Source: an uncultured Lachnospiraceae bacterium | Lineage (GTDB): Bacteria > Bacillota > Clostridia > Lachnospirales > Lachnospiraceae | Assembly: GCA_947653315.1 (NCBI GenBank) | Contig: CANTGP010000056.1 | Coordinates: forward strand, 1 to 11,725 | Length of the DNA stretch: 11,725 nucleotides | Direction: 5' to 3' | Part shown: in pieces, positions 1-5,742 of the stretch | How the letters are laid out: every line of letters starts with the position of its first letter | How positions within the stretch are numbered: the stretch's first letter is position 1 | Made by a program: the position numbers and the translations under genes | Notes under the pieces: generated by a model | Databases searched by the model: none | Seen by the model: the letters and a program-made list of their open reading frames with translations, nothing else | Told to the model about the DNA's origin: nothing

Positions 1-2
1 AA

Positions 3-278
3 CGGAAACAGTGGAAAGTAATAAGGGAAAAAAGACAACTGATTATGCAAAGGGAACAAGATATCTTTGATTGGTTTTTACGGGATGTTGATACGGTTCC
101 GTTCCGTTGGGACAGGCAAAAAACCATCAATATATTAAAGTGGTTTTTAAAAGGGTTCCGGGACGATTTTTTAGCGGACCTGCAGACTGATTCCGATTTG
201 GGGAAAATACAAAAAAAGTATATCAAGAATTTGTCCGAATACCTGGAAATCCTAAAGACCGGAATTATGAAGCCATAA
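3..278 (+). CDS. TetR/AcrR-family regulator, C-terminal part (partial)
   Basis: The frame is open from base 3, the first in-frame codon of the window, to TAA at 276-278, so this is the 3' end of a longer gene; the ATG at 45 is internal or at best a weak start with no clear ribosome site. The visible 91 residues are helical and amphipathic, with the pattern I..LKWFLKGF..DFL.....D......I..KYIKNLSEYLEILK.GI. This matches the last two helices of the ligand-binding and dimerisation domain of many Firmicutes TetR/AcrR regulators. The N-terminal helix-turn-helix lies outside the window, so the family call rests on the tail alone. The hydrolase gene starts 34 bases downstream on the same strand, which suggests co-transcription and possible local control of it. 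An unrelated helical protein remains possible. Confidence 0.6.
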   Translation, partial: RKQWKVIREKRQLIMQREQDIFDWFLRDVDTVPFRWDRQKTINILKWFLKGFRDDFLADLQTDSDLGKIQKKYIKNLSEYLEILKTGIMKP

Positions 279-312
279 CCCCCGCGGGACACGGAAAGAA
301 AGGAGGGATTTT

Positions 313-1119
313 ATGTTTTACCATGCCCGTAACGGAAGTGTCCGTGTCGGAAATTCCGAAATGGATTACCTGTCTTTCGGAAACGGAAATAAAAATCTGA
401 TTATGCTGCCCGGATTGGGCGACGGGTTGTCTACGGTGAAAGGTATGGCCCCCATATTTTCCGTTCTGTACCGGGCATATGCCAAAGAATACACCGTTTA
501 TGTTTTCAGCCGCAAAAACCACCTGCCGGAAGGCTGTTCCACAAGGGAAATGGCAAAAGACCAGGCAGCGGCCATGGCCGCCCTCGGCATCCCGAAAGCC
601 GATATTTTAGGCATATCCCAGGGCGGTATGATCGCACAGTATTTGGCAATTGATTATCCTGATTTCGTCGGCAAACTCGTATTGGCAGTTACCTGTTCCA
701 AGCCAAACGGAATATTGAAACAAGTTGTCGGGGCCTGGATGGAAATGGCGGCGCAGGGTAACTATCGGGGGTTAATGATTGATACCGCGGAGAAATCCTA
801 TTCCGAAAGTTACCTGAAAAAATACCGGCGGCTTTACCCGTTCCTTGGAAAAACAGGAAAACCAAAAAATCCGGAACGCTTTCTCATACAGGCCTCCTCC
901 TGTATCGGCCACAATGCCTATGCCGAATTGGATAAAATAGTGTGCCCCGCCTTGGTTATCGGCGGGGACTGCGATAAAATCGTCGGAACACTTGCCGCTC
1001 CCGCAATCGCCGACAGAATCAGCGGCAGCGAACTGTTTATTTACCACGGGCTCGGCCATGCGGCCTATGAAGAAGCAGCCGATTTTAAGAGTCGGGTTTT
1101 GGATTTTCTCACGGACTGA
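313..1119 (+). CDS. alpha/beta-hydrolase fold protein
   Basis: This 268-residue cytoplasmic protein has no signal peptide. It carries the alpha/beta-hydrolase landmarks in order: an oxyanion-loop-like segment MLPGLGDGL (residues 31-39), the nucleophile elbow GISQGG with Ser102, the acid region GGDCDK (Asp221 is the likely acid, Asp219 the alternative), and the catalytic His249 in GLGHAAYE. A cap-like helical stretch spans about 135-200. The length is typical of single-domain esterases, peptidases and related hydrolases; the substrate cannot be read from the sequence. The ATG at 313 follows AGGAGGG (301-307) with a 5-base gap, which fixes the start. It lies 34 bases after the TetR-like gene and probably shares its transcript. 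It ends 22 bases before the convergent anti-sigma-like gene, and I see no good terminator between the two stops. Confidence 0.9.
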   Translation: MFYHARNGSVRVGNSEMDYLSFGNGNKNLIMLPGLGDGLSTVKGMAPIFSVLYRAYAKEYTVYVFSRKNHLPEGCSTREMAKDQAAAMAALGIPKADILGISQGGMIAQYLAIDYPDFVGKLVLAVTCSKPNGILKQVVGAWMEMAAQGNYRGLMIDTAEKSYSESYLKKYRRLYPFLGKTGKPKNPERFLIQASSCIGHNAYAELDKIVCPALVIGGDCDKIVGTLAAPAIADRISGSELFIYHGLGHAAYEEAADFKSRVLDFLTD

Positions 1120-1141
1120 TTCCGGTTTTCCTTACCGCCCG

Positions 1142-2644
1142 TTACTGCAGCCGGATATAACCGTCAAGCTCCTCCCTGCATTCCTCCACGGTCATGGATT
1201 CATGCTGCCATCTGCTGTAATTGCTGCCCACAGGGCTTAACAGGAAATCTTCCCTCCGGTCCTTATCCACCACAAACAGCAGCGTATAACGGATGGTCTC
1301 GCCTTTCCCCACCCTGCGGAAGAAAAAGTCCTTTCGGTCCTCCCCTTCGGTATGGGATGCCACATTGATGTAAACCGCACTGTTATCCATCTGCAGCCAG
1401 TATTCTTCCGACGGAACGGCAGCATATTCATCAGGCGCCCATGTAAATGTCCCGTCCTGTCTCTTTTCCACATAATCCAACTGGAAATCCAACGGTGCTT
1501 CCCCTATCGGAGATCCATCCCACTGGTCGTCATAACAGTGCAGGTCAATATCCACACGGAGGATTTCCTGTTCCGTCTTTTCCTCCGAAAGCAGCCTGCC
1601 TTCCGAATCATAATGCTGCCGCAGGTAAGGACGCAGTGTTTTATCCCCGTTCAGCCAGCCGTCAAACCTGGAAAAGTCAAAAAAGCCTTCTTCCCCAAAT
1701 CCTTCCAGACTGTCCAAAAATTCATAACCCGTCACCGTATATCCGAATGCGCCGTCATAAGTGCGCAGTTCCCCTCCGATACCGTATATTTTCTCCTGCG
1801 GAATCCCCAGCTTGGCCATGGCATCCTCGGCTTCCGCCGCCTCCGATTCCTGACGTTTTGTCTCCTTTTCCGCTTCGATCCTTGCCGCTTTTTCCTCCCC
1901 TGTCTCATAACTTCCGTCACCGGTCCTTACCACGCTCAGACTGTCGGCAAATTTAAGAAGTTCCTCCCTGCTTACCTCATAACCGGCGACAATATGGATG
2001 ACGCAGCCTTCCCTTTCATTGAACAGGAACAGGTAAGTATTCGCACGGTATTTCTCCGCTTCCCGAAACGTAATGACATCCGCTTCCATTCCGCTAAGAA
2101 CCGTATGCTCCACCTGATCCATGTTTTCCACCACAATCCGGCGGTTCGCTTTCTCCAGTTCCGCCATGGTATAAAGCGGCATCACGGTAATCCACTGGCT
2201 GTCCCCGCCATAATACTTTCCGCTTCCCTGATCCTCCATCCCTTCCGGCAGGTAAGCAGGCGTCACCTGATATTCGCCAGGCGTAAGTTCATAATTCAGG
2301 GAAAATTCATAAATCATCCGGTCTTCTTCCTGCTTCGCGTCTTTTTGGAAATATACGACCGCCGCATATACCGCAGACGGTACCGCCACAACAAGCAGGA
2401 GTGCCGCCGCAATGCCTGCCCACCTTCCGTAACGGTTCCTTTTCCGTTCCCGCTTCCCGTTTCCCTTCATCCTTTTTCCTCCCTGTTCCCGAATCTGCCT
2501 GATTTCCCCGCTGCGTATGGACGCATACGCCTCCTGCATCCTTTTTTCCACAATGGGGGGAAGCATATACGCTTCCTTCGTTGCGTTATTCCTTTCGGTT
2601 TTATTTTTTTCCTTGTCTGTTTTCCTGTTCATTTTCCCGTCCAT
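1142..2644 (-). CDS. membrane anti-sigma-like protein (DUF4367-like ectodomain)
   Basis: This 500-residue protein is encoded directly after the ECF sigma gene; its ATG overlaps the sigma stop as TGATG, implying translational coupling. A charged cytoplasmic N-terminus (1-73, very rich in Lys/Arg) leads to one membrane helix at about 74-97. An extracytoplasmic region follows: a domain at about 120-240 with LPEGM and a closing LLKFADSL, resembling the DUF4367 domain of Clostridia sigma-linked membrane proteins; a charged, probably coiled linker (245-278) with many Glu/Lys/Ala; and a second beta-rich region (285-470). Gene order and topology suggest that it holds the sigma factor at the membrane and senses an envelope signal. 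No zinc-binding anti-sigma motif (HxxxCxxC) is visible, so sigma binding is inferred from context. Met5 is a possible alternative start. Confidence 0.75.
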   Translation of the reverse strand: MDGKMNRKTDKEKNKTERNNATKEAYMLPPIVEKRMQEAYASIRSGEIRQIREQGGKRMKGNGKRERKRNRYGRWAGIAAALLLVVAVPSAVYAAVVYFQKDAKQEEDRMIYEFSLNYELTPGEYQVTPAYLPEGMEDQGSGKYYGGDSQWITVMPLYTMAELEKANRRIVVENMDQVEHTVLSGMEADVITFREAEKYRANTYLFLFNEREGCVIHIVAGYEVSREELLKFADSLSVVRTGDGSYETGEEKAARIEAEKETKRQESEAAEAEDAMAKLGIPQEKIYGIGGELRTYDGAFGYTVTGYEFLDSLEGFGEEGFFDFSRFDGWLNGDKTLRPYLRQHYDSEGRLLSEEKTEQEILRVDIDLHCYDDQWDGSPIGEAPLDFQLDYVEKRQDGTFTWAPDEYAAVPSEEYWLQMDNSAVYINVASHTEGEDRKDFFFRRVGKGETIRYTLLFVVDKDRREDFLLSPVGSNYSRWQHESMTVEECREELDGYIRLQ

Positions 2645-3159
2645 CAGCGCCCTCCTGTCTTCCGGCCATCCGTTATCACGTCCCGTAACGTTTCACGCCC
2701 GCGCCTTAAGCGGGTCGACACCGTATTTTCCTTCATTTCCATATACGCCGCAATCTCCTTTACTTTCATGCCGTAAACATAGTACAGTGTGAAAATGCTT
2801 TGGTCCCGTTCCCCTAACGGCTCAATCAGTTCCTTAAATCCCTGCATTCCGTCGCCGGATACCTGTTCTTCCAATCCTTCCACGTTTTCCACGGGAACGC
2901 TCCTTTTTCTTTTTTTCCGCATATTTTTACAATGGTTGATTAAGATACGGATCATCCATGTCTTAAAATAGGCATCCTGCTTTAACGTACAGACTTTCTC
3001 ATAACAGGTCAGCACCGTTTCCGCCATGGCATCCGCCACGTCTTCCTCATCGCGCAAAAATCCCTTCGCAACCCTGTACATACTTTGCTTATTCTGCTCC
3101 ATCAGCTCTATGAAGGCCTCGGCATCACCTCCCTTAGCCCTCTTTACCAGATATTCCAC
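2644..3159 (-). CDS. ECF-type RNA polymerase sigma factor
   Basis: The 171-residue protein has the two-domain ECF layout. Region 2 spans about 12-85, including the DEEDVADAMAETVL helix and the FKTWMIRILINHCKN segment. A short linker follows, then region 4 at about 115-162 with ERDQSIFTLYYVYGMKVKEI and the recognition helix around ENTVSTRLRRGRE. It should direct RNA polymerase to a small regulon, probably including its own promoter, under control of the overlapping anti-sigma-like gene. The start is GTG at 3159, chosen because AAAGGAGA (3168-3175) sits 8 bases upstream on this strand. Length is normal for the family. Target genes cannot be deduced from the window. Confidence 0.92.
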   Translation of the reverse strand: MEYLVKRAKGGDAEAFIELMEQNKQSMYRVAKGFLRDEEDVADAMAETVLTCYEKVCTLKQDAYFKTWMIRILINHCKNMRKKRKRSVPVENVEGLEEQVSGDGMQGFKELIEPLGERDQSIFTLYYVYGMKVKEIAAYMEMKENTVSTRLRRGRETLRDVITDGRKTGGR

Positions 3160-3175
3160 CTGTTTTATCTCCTTT

Positions 3176-3402
3176 CGCGGTAAAGTTTTTACCCTTCCAT
3201 TATTCCCGCAGGCAACGGACCAAGTGACTGCTTATGGTAGGGTCTTTGGCTTTTTTGTTCCATCCGTCTTTTACGTCGGCGCCGGCAGCCGACTTAAACA
3301 CTTTTTACCGAATCCCGCTTCTGCGGTCTTACACTCATTAGACAACCGCAGACCGGAAAAACTTTCAGCCGCAAAATATTTATACGCACTTTTCGCGCGC
3401 CA
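3176..3402. other. non-coding region between sigma gene and repeat copy 1
   Basis: No credible gene is present. Two hairpins are visible. GTCGGC/GCCGAC (3275-3280 with 3288-3293) has a 7-base loop. TCTGCGGT/ACCGCAGA (3320-3327 with 3345-3352) has a 17-base loop. Neither is followed by a T-run, so neither looks like a terminator. The stretch probably holds the sigma operon's promoter and leader. Confidence 0.5.
3257..3261 (-). promoter_or_regulatory. candidate ECF -35 element upstream of the sigma gene
   Basis: On the minus strand GGAAC lies about 100 bases before the sigma start and is followed by an A-run. GGAAC with an adjacent A-run is the usual -35 signature of ECF promoters, and sigma/anti-sigma pairs are often autoregulated. 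No convincing -10 element is seen at 15-17 bases, so this is only a candidate. Confidence 0.25.
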
Positions 3403-3539
3403 CGCCGGACACCCGCCAGCTTCGCTGGCATCTTCCTTGGGGTGCCCGTGTGCAATCGAGTAGGGAAGGCATCTTCCCTACTCGCCGCGCGCCCCGTGCG
3501 CCGCCTTGGCGGCATATTCCTCTGCACGGGGCTGTGCAT
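3403..3539 (-). repeat. structured repeat, copy 1 (inverted relative to copy 2)
   Basis: Read on the minus strand from 3539 to 3403, this 137-bp segment matches 5511-5650. The first 59 bases are identical. A central hairpin then differs in sequence but not in pairing, and the last 58 bases differ at three positions. Internal stems include GCCCCGTGC/GCACGGGGC enclosing a GCCGCC/GGCGGC hairpin, the 12-bp central stem CGAGTAGGGAAG/CTTCCCTACTCG with a 4-base loop, and GCCAGC/GCTGGC (3415-3420 with 3424-3429). It begins at the base after the T-run of the minus-strand terminator at 3540-3582. Open frames across it are by-products of its GC-rich structure. Its nature (mobile miniature element or structured RNA) is not established. 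Confidence 0.9.
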
Positions 3540-3582
3540 AAAAAAGCGGTTCAGGAAAGGCGCCATGCTTTCCCGAGCCGCT
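3540..3582 (-). terminator. rho-independent terminator of the minus-strand two-gene operon
   Basis: On the minus strand a 15-position stem pairs 3568-3582 with 3545-3559 (AGCGG...GGAAAG against its partner, one C-A mismatch and one G-T wobble). The loop is 8 bases, and the T-run occupies 3545-3540. It lies about 80 bases past the stop of the gene ending at 3664. Repeat copy 1 starts immediately after the T-run. Confidence 0.85.
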
Positions 3583-3663
3583 TCCGCTTTCTTAAATTGT
3601 ACAAACCAAACGCGTTCCAAACCAAAATACGCTTCCCGCTTCCGCCGCCGGATAACAGGAATT

Positions 3664-4722
3664 TTACTGCCATTTCCAGGGAAAATCATCCCCGCCCGCC
3701 AAAATATCCGCAAATTCCTGCAGGTTCCGCAACAGGAAATCCCGGTTCAAAAAACGGCTCTGCCCCATGATGCTGTCCGTGAAAAACCCGATATCCGTTT
3801 TATCCGTATTACGGTATGCGCTCTCTATTTTTGTGTTATCCACACCTTTCTTCCATTCTGCCTGCTTCTTCTTTTCTTCCTCAAACGGTTCCGGATTTTT
3901 CTGGTAGGATTCCGTTTCCCAGCCGATCAAATGCTTTAACGCATCCCCCACAAGCCTGTCGTCCTTCTTTGCAAACCCTTCTTCCAGCATTGCCGAATAA
4001 GTTTTGTACTGCTCCGGCGCCAGCCTGCGCATCATCTCCCCCGTGCTTATGTAATCATCCGGCGCACCGGCCATGGCGCCCCAACGGATATCATATTTCA
4101 CATTGCCCAAGGTATCTGTTTTCCCGTTGACACCGTATTTTGCAATGGTAGTCATGGCATCCATAAACAGTTCTGCCTTACCGGCATCCATACCTCCTGC
4201 AAGGTACTGTGCCTGTTCCAGCCCTACCGCAATGAGTTCCCGTCTCTCCTGTTCCGTCATGGAACCGATATTGTGGGGAAGGAAATTCTTTTCAATAATG
4301 GTATACGCCGCCTCCACGGTATTGCGCCCCGCCCCTTTCAGGCTCTTTTCCAGCTTATCGTTTGTCTGAATGTTTGGAATAATGCGGTGCAGTCTTTGTG
4401 CCGGTTTTAGCTCCTTCTTTAAAAGCTCCAGCTTTTCTTCCCCACTCAGTATGCACATTCCGGGATTTTCGTTTTTTATTTCCGCCATTTTCTTTAATTC
4501 TTCCATCCCGGCCCCGGATACTTCCACGGTCACACCGTCCCGGCATTCTTTCAGGAGATTCACACACTCACCTTTTTCCACCCGGTCCATAAATTTCATG
4601 CTTCCCGCATGTCCCGCTTCCGCCTTTCCTGCCGTTTCCTTCTTCCCGGATGTTGGTACATCCCCAAGGATATTCCCATACATGCTGTTTTGTCCATGAT
4701 TTCCGATTCCGTAAACGCCCAC
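3664..4722 (-). CDS. hypothetical cytoplasmic protein
   Basis: I do not recognise this protein. From the chosen GTG at 4722 it has 352 residues, with no signal peptide and no membrane segment. It opens with a Gly/Asn/Tyr-rich stretch (GVYGIGNHGQNSMYGN, 2-17), has VEVSGAGMEELKKM (67-79), and is then mostly helical. A central conserved-looking part at about 135-245 contains RRELIAVGLEQAQYLAGGM, and a lysine/glutamate-rich helix spans about 275-305. The C-terminus is Trp-rich (FPWKWQ). GTG was preferred because GGGAGG (4732-4737) is 9 bases upstream; an ATG at 4731 abuts the same site with no spacer and is the alternative. The frame extends further upstream to 4905, but that part overlaps the membrane-protein gene and is unlikely to be translated. 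It is co-transcribed with the small membrane gene and followed by a strong terminator. Confidence 0.75.
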   Translation of the reverse strand: MGVYGIGNHGQNSMYGNILGDVPTSGKKETAGKAEAGHAGSMKFMDRVEKGECVNLLKECRDGVTVEVSGAGMEELKKMAEIKNENPGMCILSGEEKLELLKKELKPAQRLHRIIPNIQTNDKLEKSLKGAGRNTVEAAYTIIEKNFLPHNIGSMTEQERRELIAVGLEQAQYLAGGMDAGKAELFMDAMTTIAKYGVNGKTDTLGNVKYDIRWGAMAGAPDDYISTGEMMRRLAPEQYKTYSAMLEEGFAKKDDRLVGDALKHLIGWETESYQKNPEPFEEEKKKQAEWKKGVDNTKIESAYRNTDKTDIGFFTDSIMGQSRFLNRDFLLRNLQEFADILAGGDDFPWKWQ

Positions 4723-4748
4723 TTCCTGCATCCTCCCTGTTTTCCGCC

Positions 4749-4979
4749 CTAACGCTCTTTTTCCGCTTCCGATATGACTCCGAAAAATTTTACCATCAAA
4801 GGAACATACGTTACGGCAAACACAAAGGCTGCAATCCTCCCCACATGTCCCCTTCCTTTTTCCGGTATCCGTATGCCAACCATAATGCCTATGGCAAACA
4901 GACAAAATTTAATGAGCGCAAGGTCCTTCCAACTGCTTTTTTCCAAATATCTGTCCGCATATCCGAATAATGTTTCCAA
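4749..4979 (-). CDS. small two-helix membrane protein ('permease of phosphate ABC transporter' type name)
   Basis: This 76-residue protein has a short amphipathic N-terminus (ETLFGYADRYLEKSSWKDLA) and two hydrophobic segments at about 19-38 and 47-68, with a basic loop between them and a charged tail. The SWKDLALIKFCL and TYVPLMVKFF signatures match a small Clostridia family that databases often name 'permease of phosphate ABC transporter'. That label is not functionally supported: the protein is far too small to be a permease. TTG at 4979 is chosen because AGGAGG (4988-4993) is 8 bases upstream and relatives begin M-x-x-LF; the ATG at 4985 is only 2 bases from that site. It is the first gene of an operon with the hypothetical gene about 26 bases downstream. 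Confidence 0.75.
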   Translation of the reverse strand: METLFGYADRYLEKSSWKDLALIKFCLFAIGIMVGIRIPEKGRGHVGRIAAFVFAVTYVPLMVKFFGVISEAEKER

Positions 4980-5115
4980 TACCATATCCTCCTTTTCCCG
5001 TCCGAACGTTTTGCCTTTCCTTGCGGCTTTGCACCGCTTACTGCTTGTATTGCCCGCGGCTTTTCACTGTGCCTGTACGGAACTGACAACGGATTTTTTA
5101 AGTAAATCCAATCTT

Positions 5116-5121
5116 ATTATA
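5116..5121 (-). promoter_or_regulatory. candidate -10 box for the minus-strand two-gene operon
   Basis: A perfect TATAAT reads on the minus strand about 135 bases before the membrane-protein start. No good -35 is found at 16-18 bases (TTAACT at 5145-5150 is too far). The leader it would produce, about 5109 to 4994, holds competing short CCGC/GCGG pairings but no riboswitch I can identify. Confidence 0.35.
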
Positions 5122-5185
5122 CATTTCGGCCGTTTTCCGCCCTAAGTTAATACCGCTTACCGTTTTTCGCTCACGGAAATTAGGT

Positions 5186-5324
5186 AACGGTTCAACCTGA
5201 ATGTTGTGCTACTGACGGCCACTAAAAAAACCCACACACGGGCTGGGTAAAAAAGTAATGCCGAATCATAACGCGCCTCTTTATTTTTTTACTCTGCCCA
5301 ACTCAACATTCAGACGGAACTGTT
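5186..5324. repeat. fold-back element (imperfect inverted repeat)
   Basis: Outer arms pair 5186-5206 with 5304-5324: AAC, GTTC and the 10-bp CTGAATGTTG match their complements, interrupted by a 1-base and a 3-base mismatch. Inner arms pair GTAAAAAAGTAA (5247-5258) with TTATTTTTTTAC (5281-5292), with one G-T pair in RNA. No coding frame lies inside. It resembles a miniature inverted-repeat element or transposon remnant. Part of it (5223-5251) could also work as a weak minus-strand terminator, ACCCA/TGGGT followed by T's. Confidence 0.55.
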
Positions 5325-5476
5325 ATGAAATTTGTAAAAATATATTGGAAACTATTTCCTTTTTTCTTAAATAAAGATATAATCAGAATATATACATTCG
5401 TTCTTGTTCTTATTATTTAATCTTTAAAACATGAAATAACATAAATTGAATAGAAAGGGGGGAATTTTGGCACTGG
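5325..5476. other. AT-rich non-coding stretch upstream of repeat copy 2
   Basis: This stretch is much more AT-rich than the surrounding genes and has no credible reading frame. It holds the candidate plus-strand -10 box and leads directly into the terminator at 5477-5510. A G-run (5457-5462) looks like a ribosome site, but no sensible start and frame follow it. Confidence 0.5.
5378..5383 (+). promoter_or_regulatory. candidate -10 box for a leader RNA / surface-protein operon
   Basis: A perfect TATAAT lies in AT-rich DNA, with a poor -35 match, TTTCCT (5355-5360), at 17 bases. Transcription would begin near 5390 and meet the terminator at 5477-5510 before reaching the surface gene at 5743. 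I see no better promoter between 5511 and 5729. Confidence 0.45.
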
Positions 5477-5510
5477 AAACAGGTGCGGTTTCTTCCGCAC
5501 CTGTTTTTTT
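5477..5510 (+). terminator. rho-independent terminator in the leader of the surface operon
   Basis: A perfect 12-bp stem pairs AAACAGGTGCGG (5477-5488) with CCGCACCTGTTT (5495-5506), with loop TTTCTT and a T-run through 5510. No gene precedes it on this strand, so it either ends a small RNA or acts as an attenuator. Repeat copy 2 begins at the next base. Confidence 0.85.
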
Positions 5511-5650
5511 ATGCACAGCCCCGTGCAGAGGAATATGCCGCCAAGGCGGCGCACGGGGCGCGCGGCGAGTAGGGGAGAAAAACCTTCCCCTACTCGATTG
5601 TACACGGGCGCCCCAAGGAAGATGCCAGCGAAGCTGGCGGGTGCCCGGCG
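5511..5650 (+). repeat. structured repeat, copy 2
   Basis: This 140-bp segment is the inverted partner of 3403-3539, with the first 59 bases identical. Its central stem is CGAGTAGGGGA/TCCCCTACTCG with a 9-base loop; relative to copy 1 the stem changes are compensatory. The outer GCCCCGTGC/GCACGGGGC stem, its inner GC hairpin and the CCAGC/GCTGG hairpin are all kept. It starts directly after the terminator T-run ending at 5510 and lies in the presumed leader of the surface operon. Confidence 0.9.
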
Positions 5651-5710
5651 CATGAGTAGGGAAGATGCCTTCCCTGCCAAATGATACACAGGCACACAAC
5701 TTCATGCGCC
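5651..5710 (+). repeat. extra module of repeat copy 2
   Basis: This module follows copy 2 without a break. It contains AGGGAAG/CTTCCCT (an exact match to the central hairpin of copy 1) and then a diverged ATG-ACACAGGCAC segment resembling the ATTG-ACACGGGCAC part of the main repeat. An outer 9-bp stem GGCGCATGA/TCATGCGCC (about 5647-5655 with 5702-5710) closes it about 18 bases before the Shine-Dalgarno site of the surface gene. Confidence 0.7.
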
Positions 5711-5728
5711 AATGATTCATTTATGTAA

Positions 5729-5734
5729 AGGAGG
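5729..5734 (+). promoter_or_regulatory. ribosome binding site deciding the surface-gene start
   Basis: AGGAGG sits 8 bases before ATG at 5743. An out-of-frame ATG at 5739 lies only 4 bases away and opens a short frame with no recognisable product. The same AGGAGGAAACA with 8-base spacing precedes the paralogue at 10247, which supports 5743. Confidence 0.85.
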
Positions 5735-5742
5735 AAACATGG

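Noticed and set aside
1352..2776. Long plus-strand open frame (474 codons)
   Set aside because: It is antisense to the sigma/anti-sigma genes, has no ribosome site or domain pattern, and its composition (Phe, Pro, Arg, His rich) is typical of a shadow frame.
3442..3939. Plus-strand open frames running out of repeat copy 1
   Set aside because: They translate the repeat and terminator and then read antisense to the hypothetical gene. The similar peptide from copy 2 on the other strand shows that it comes from the repeat, not from a real protein.
4732..4905. N-terminal extension of the hypothetical protein up to the ATG at 4905
   Set aside because: It overlaps the membrane-protein gene in another frame, lacks a ribosome site, and has a Cys/His/Lys/Arg-rich shadow-like composition.
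4994..5109. Possible cyclic-di-GMP riboswitch in the minus-strand leader (GCAAAGCC-like string)
   Set aside because: Only a short string resembles the family; the companion conserved segment and paired stems are not in place.
3403..5710. CRISPR array, integron attC site or group IIC intron as an explanation of the structured repeats
   Set aside because: There are no regular spacers, no attC core sites or integrase, and no intron domain V or reverse transcriptase. The units are about 140 bp and only two are seen.
5417..5720. Minus-strand frames of about 92-98 codons across repeat copy 2
   Set aside because: They are repeat-derived frames with internally repeated peptides matching the module repeats; no ribosome site is present.
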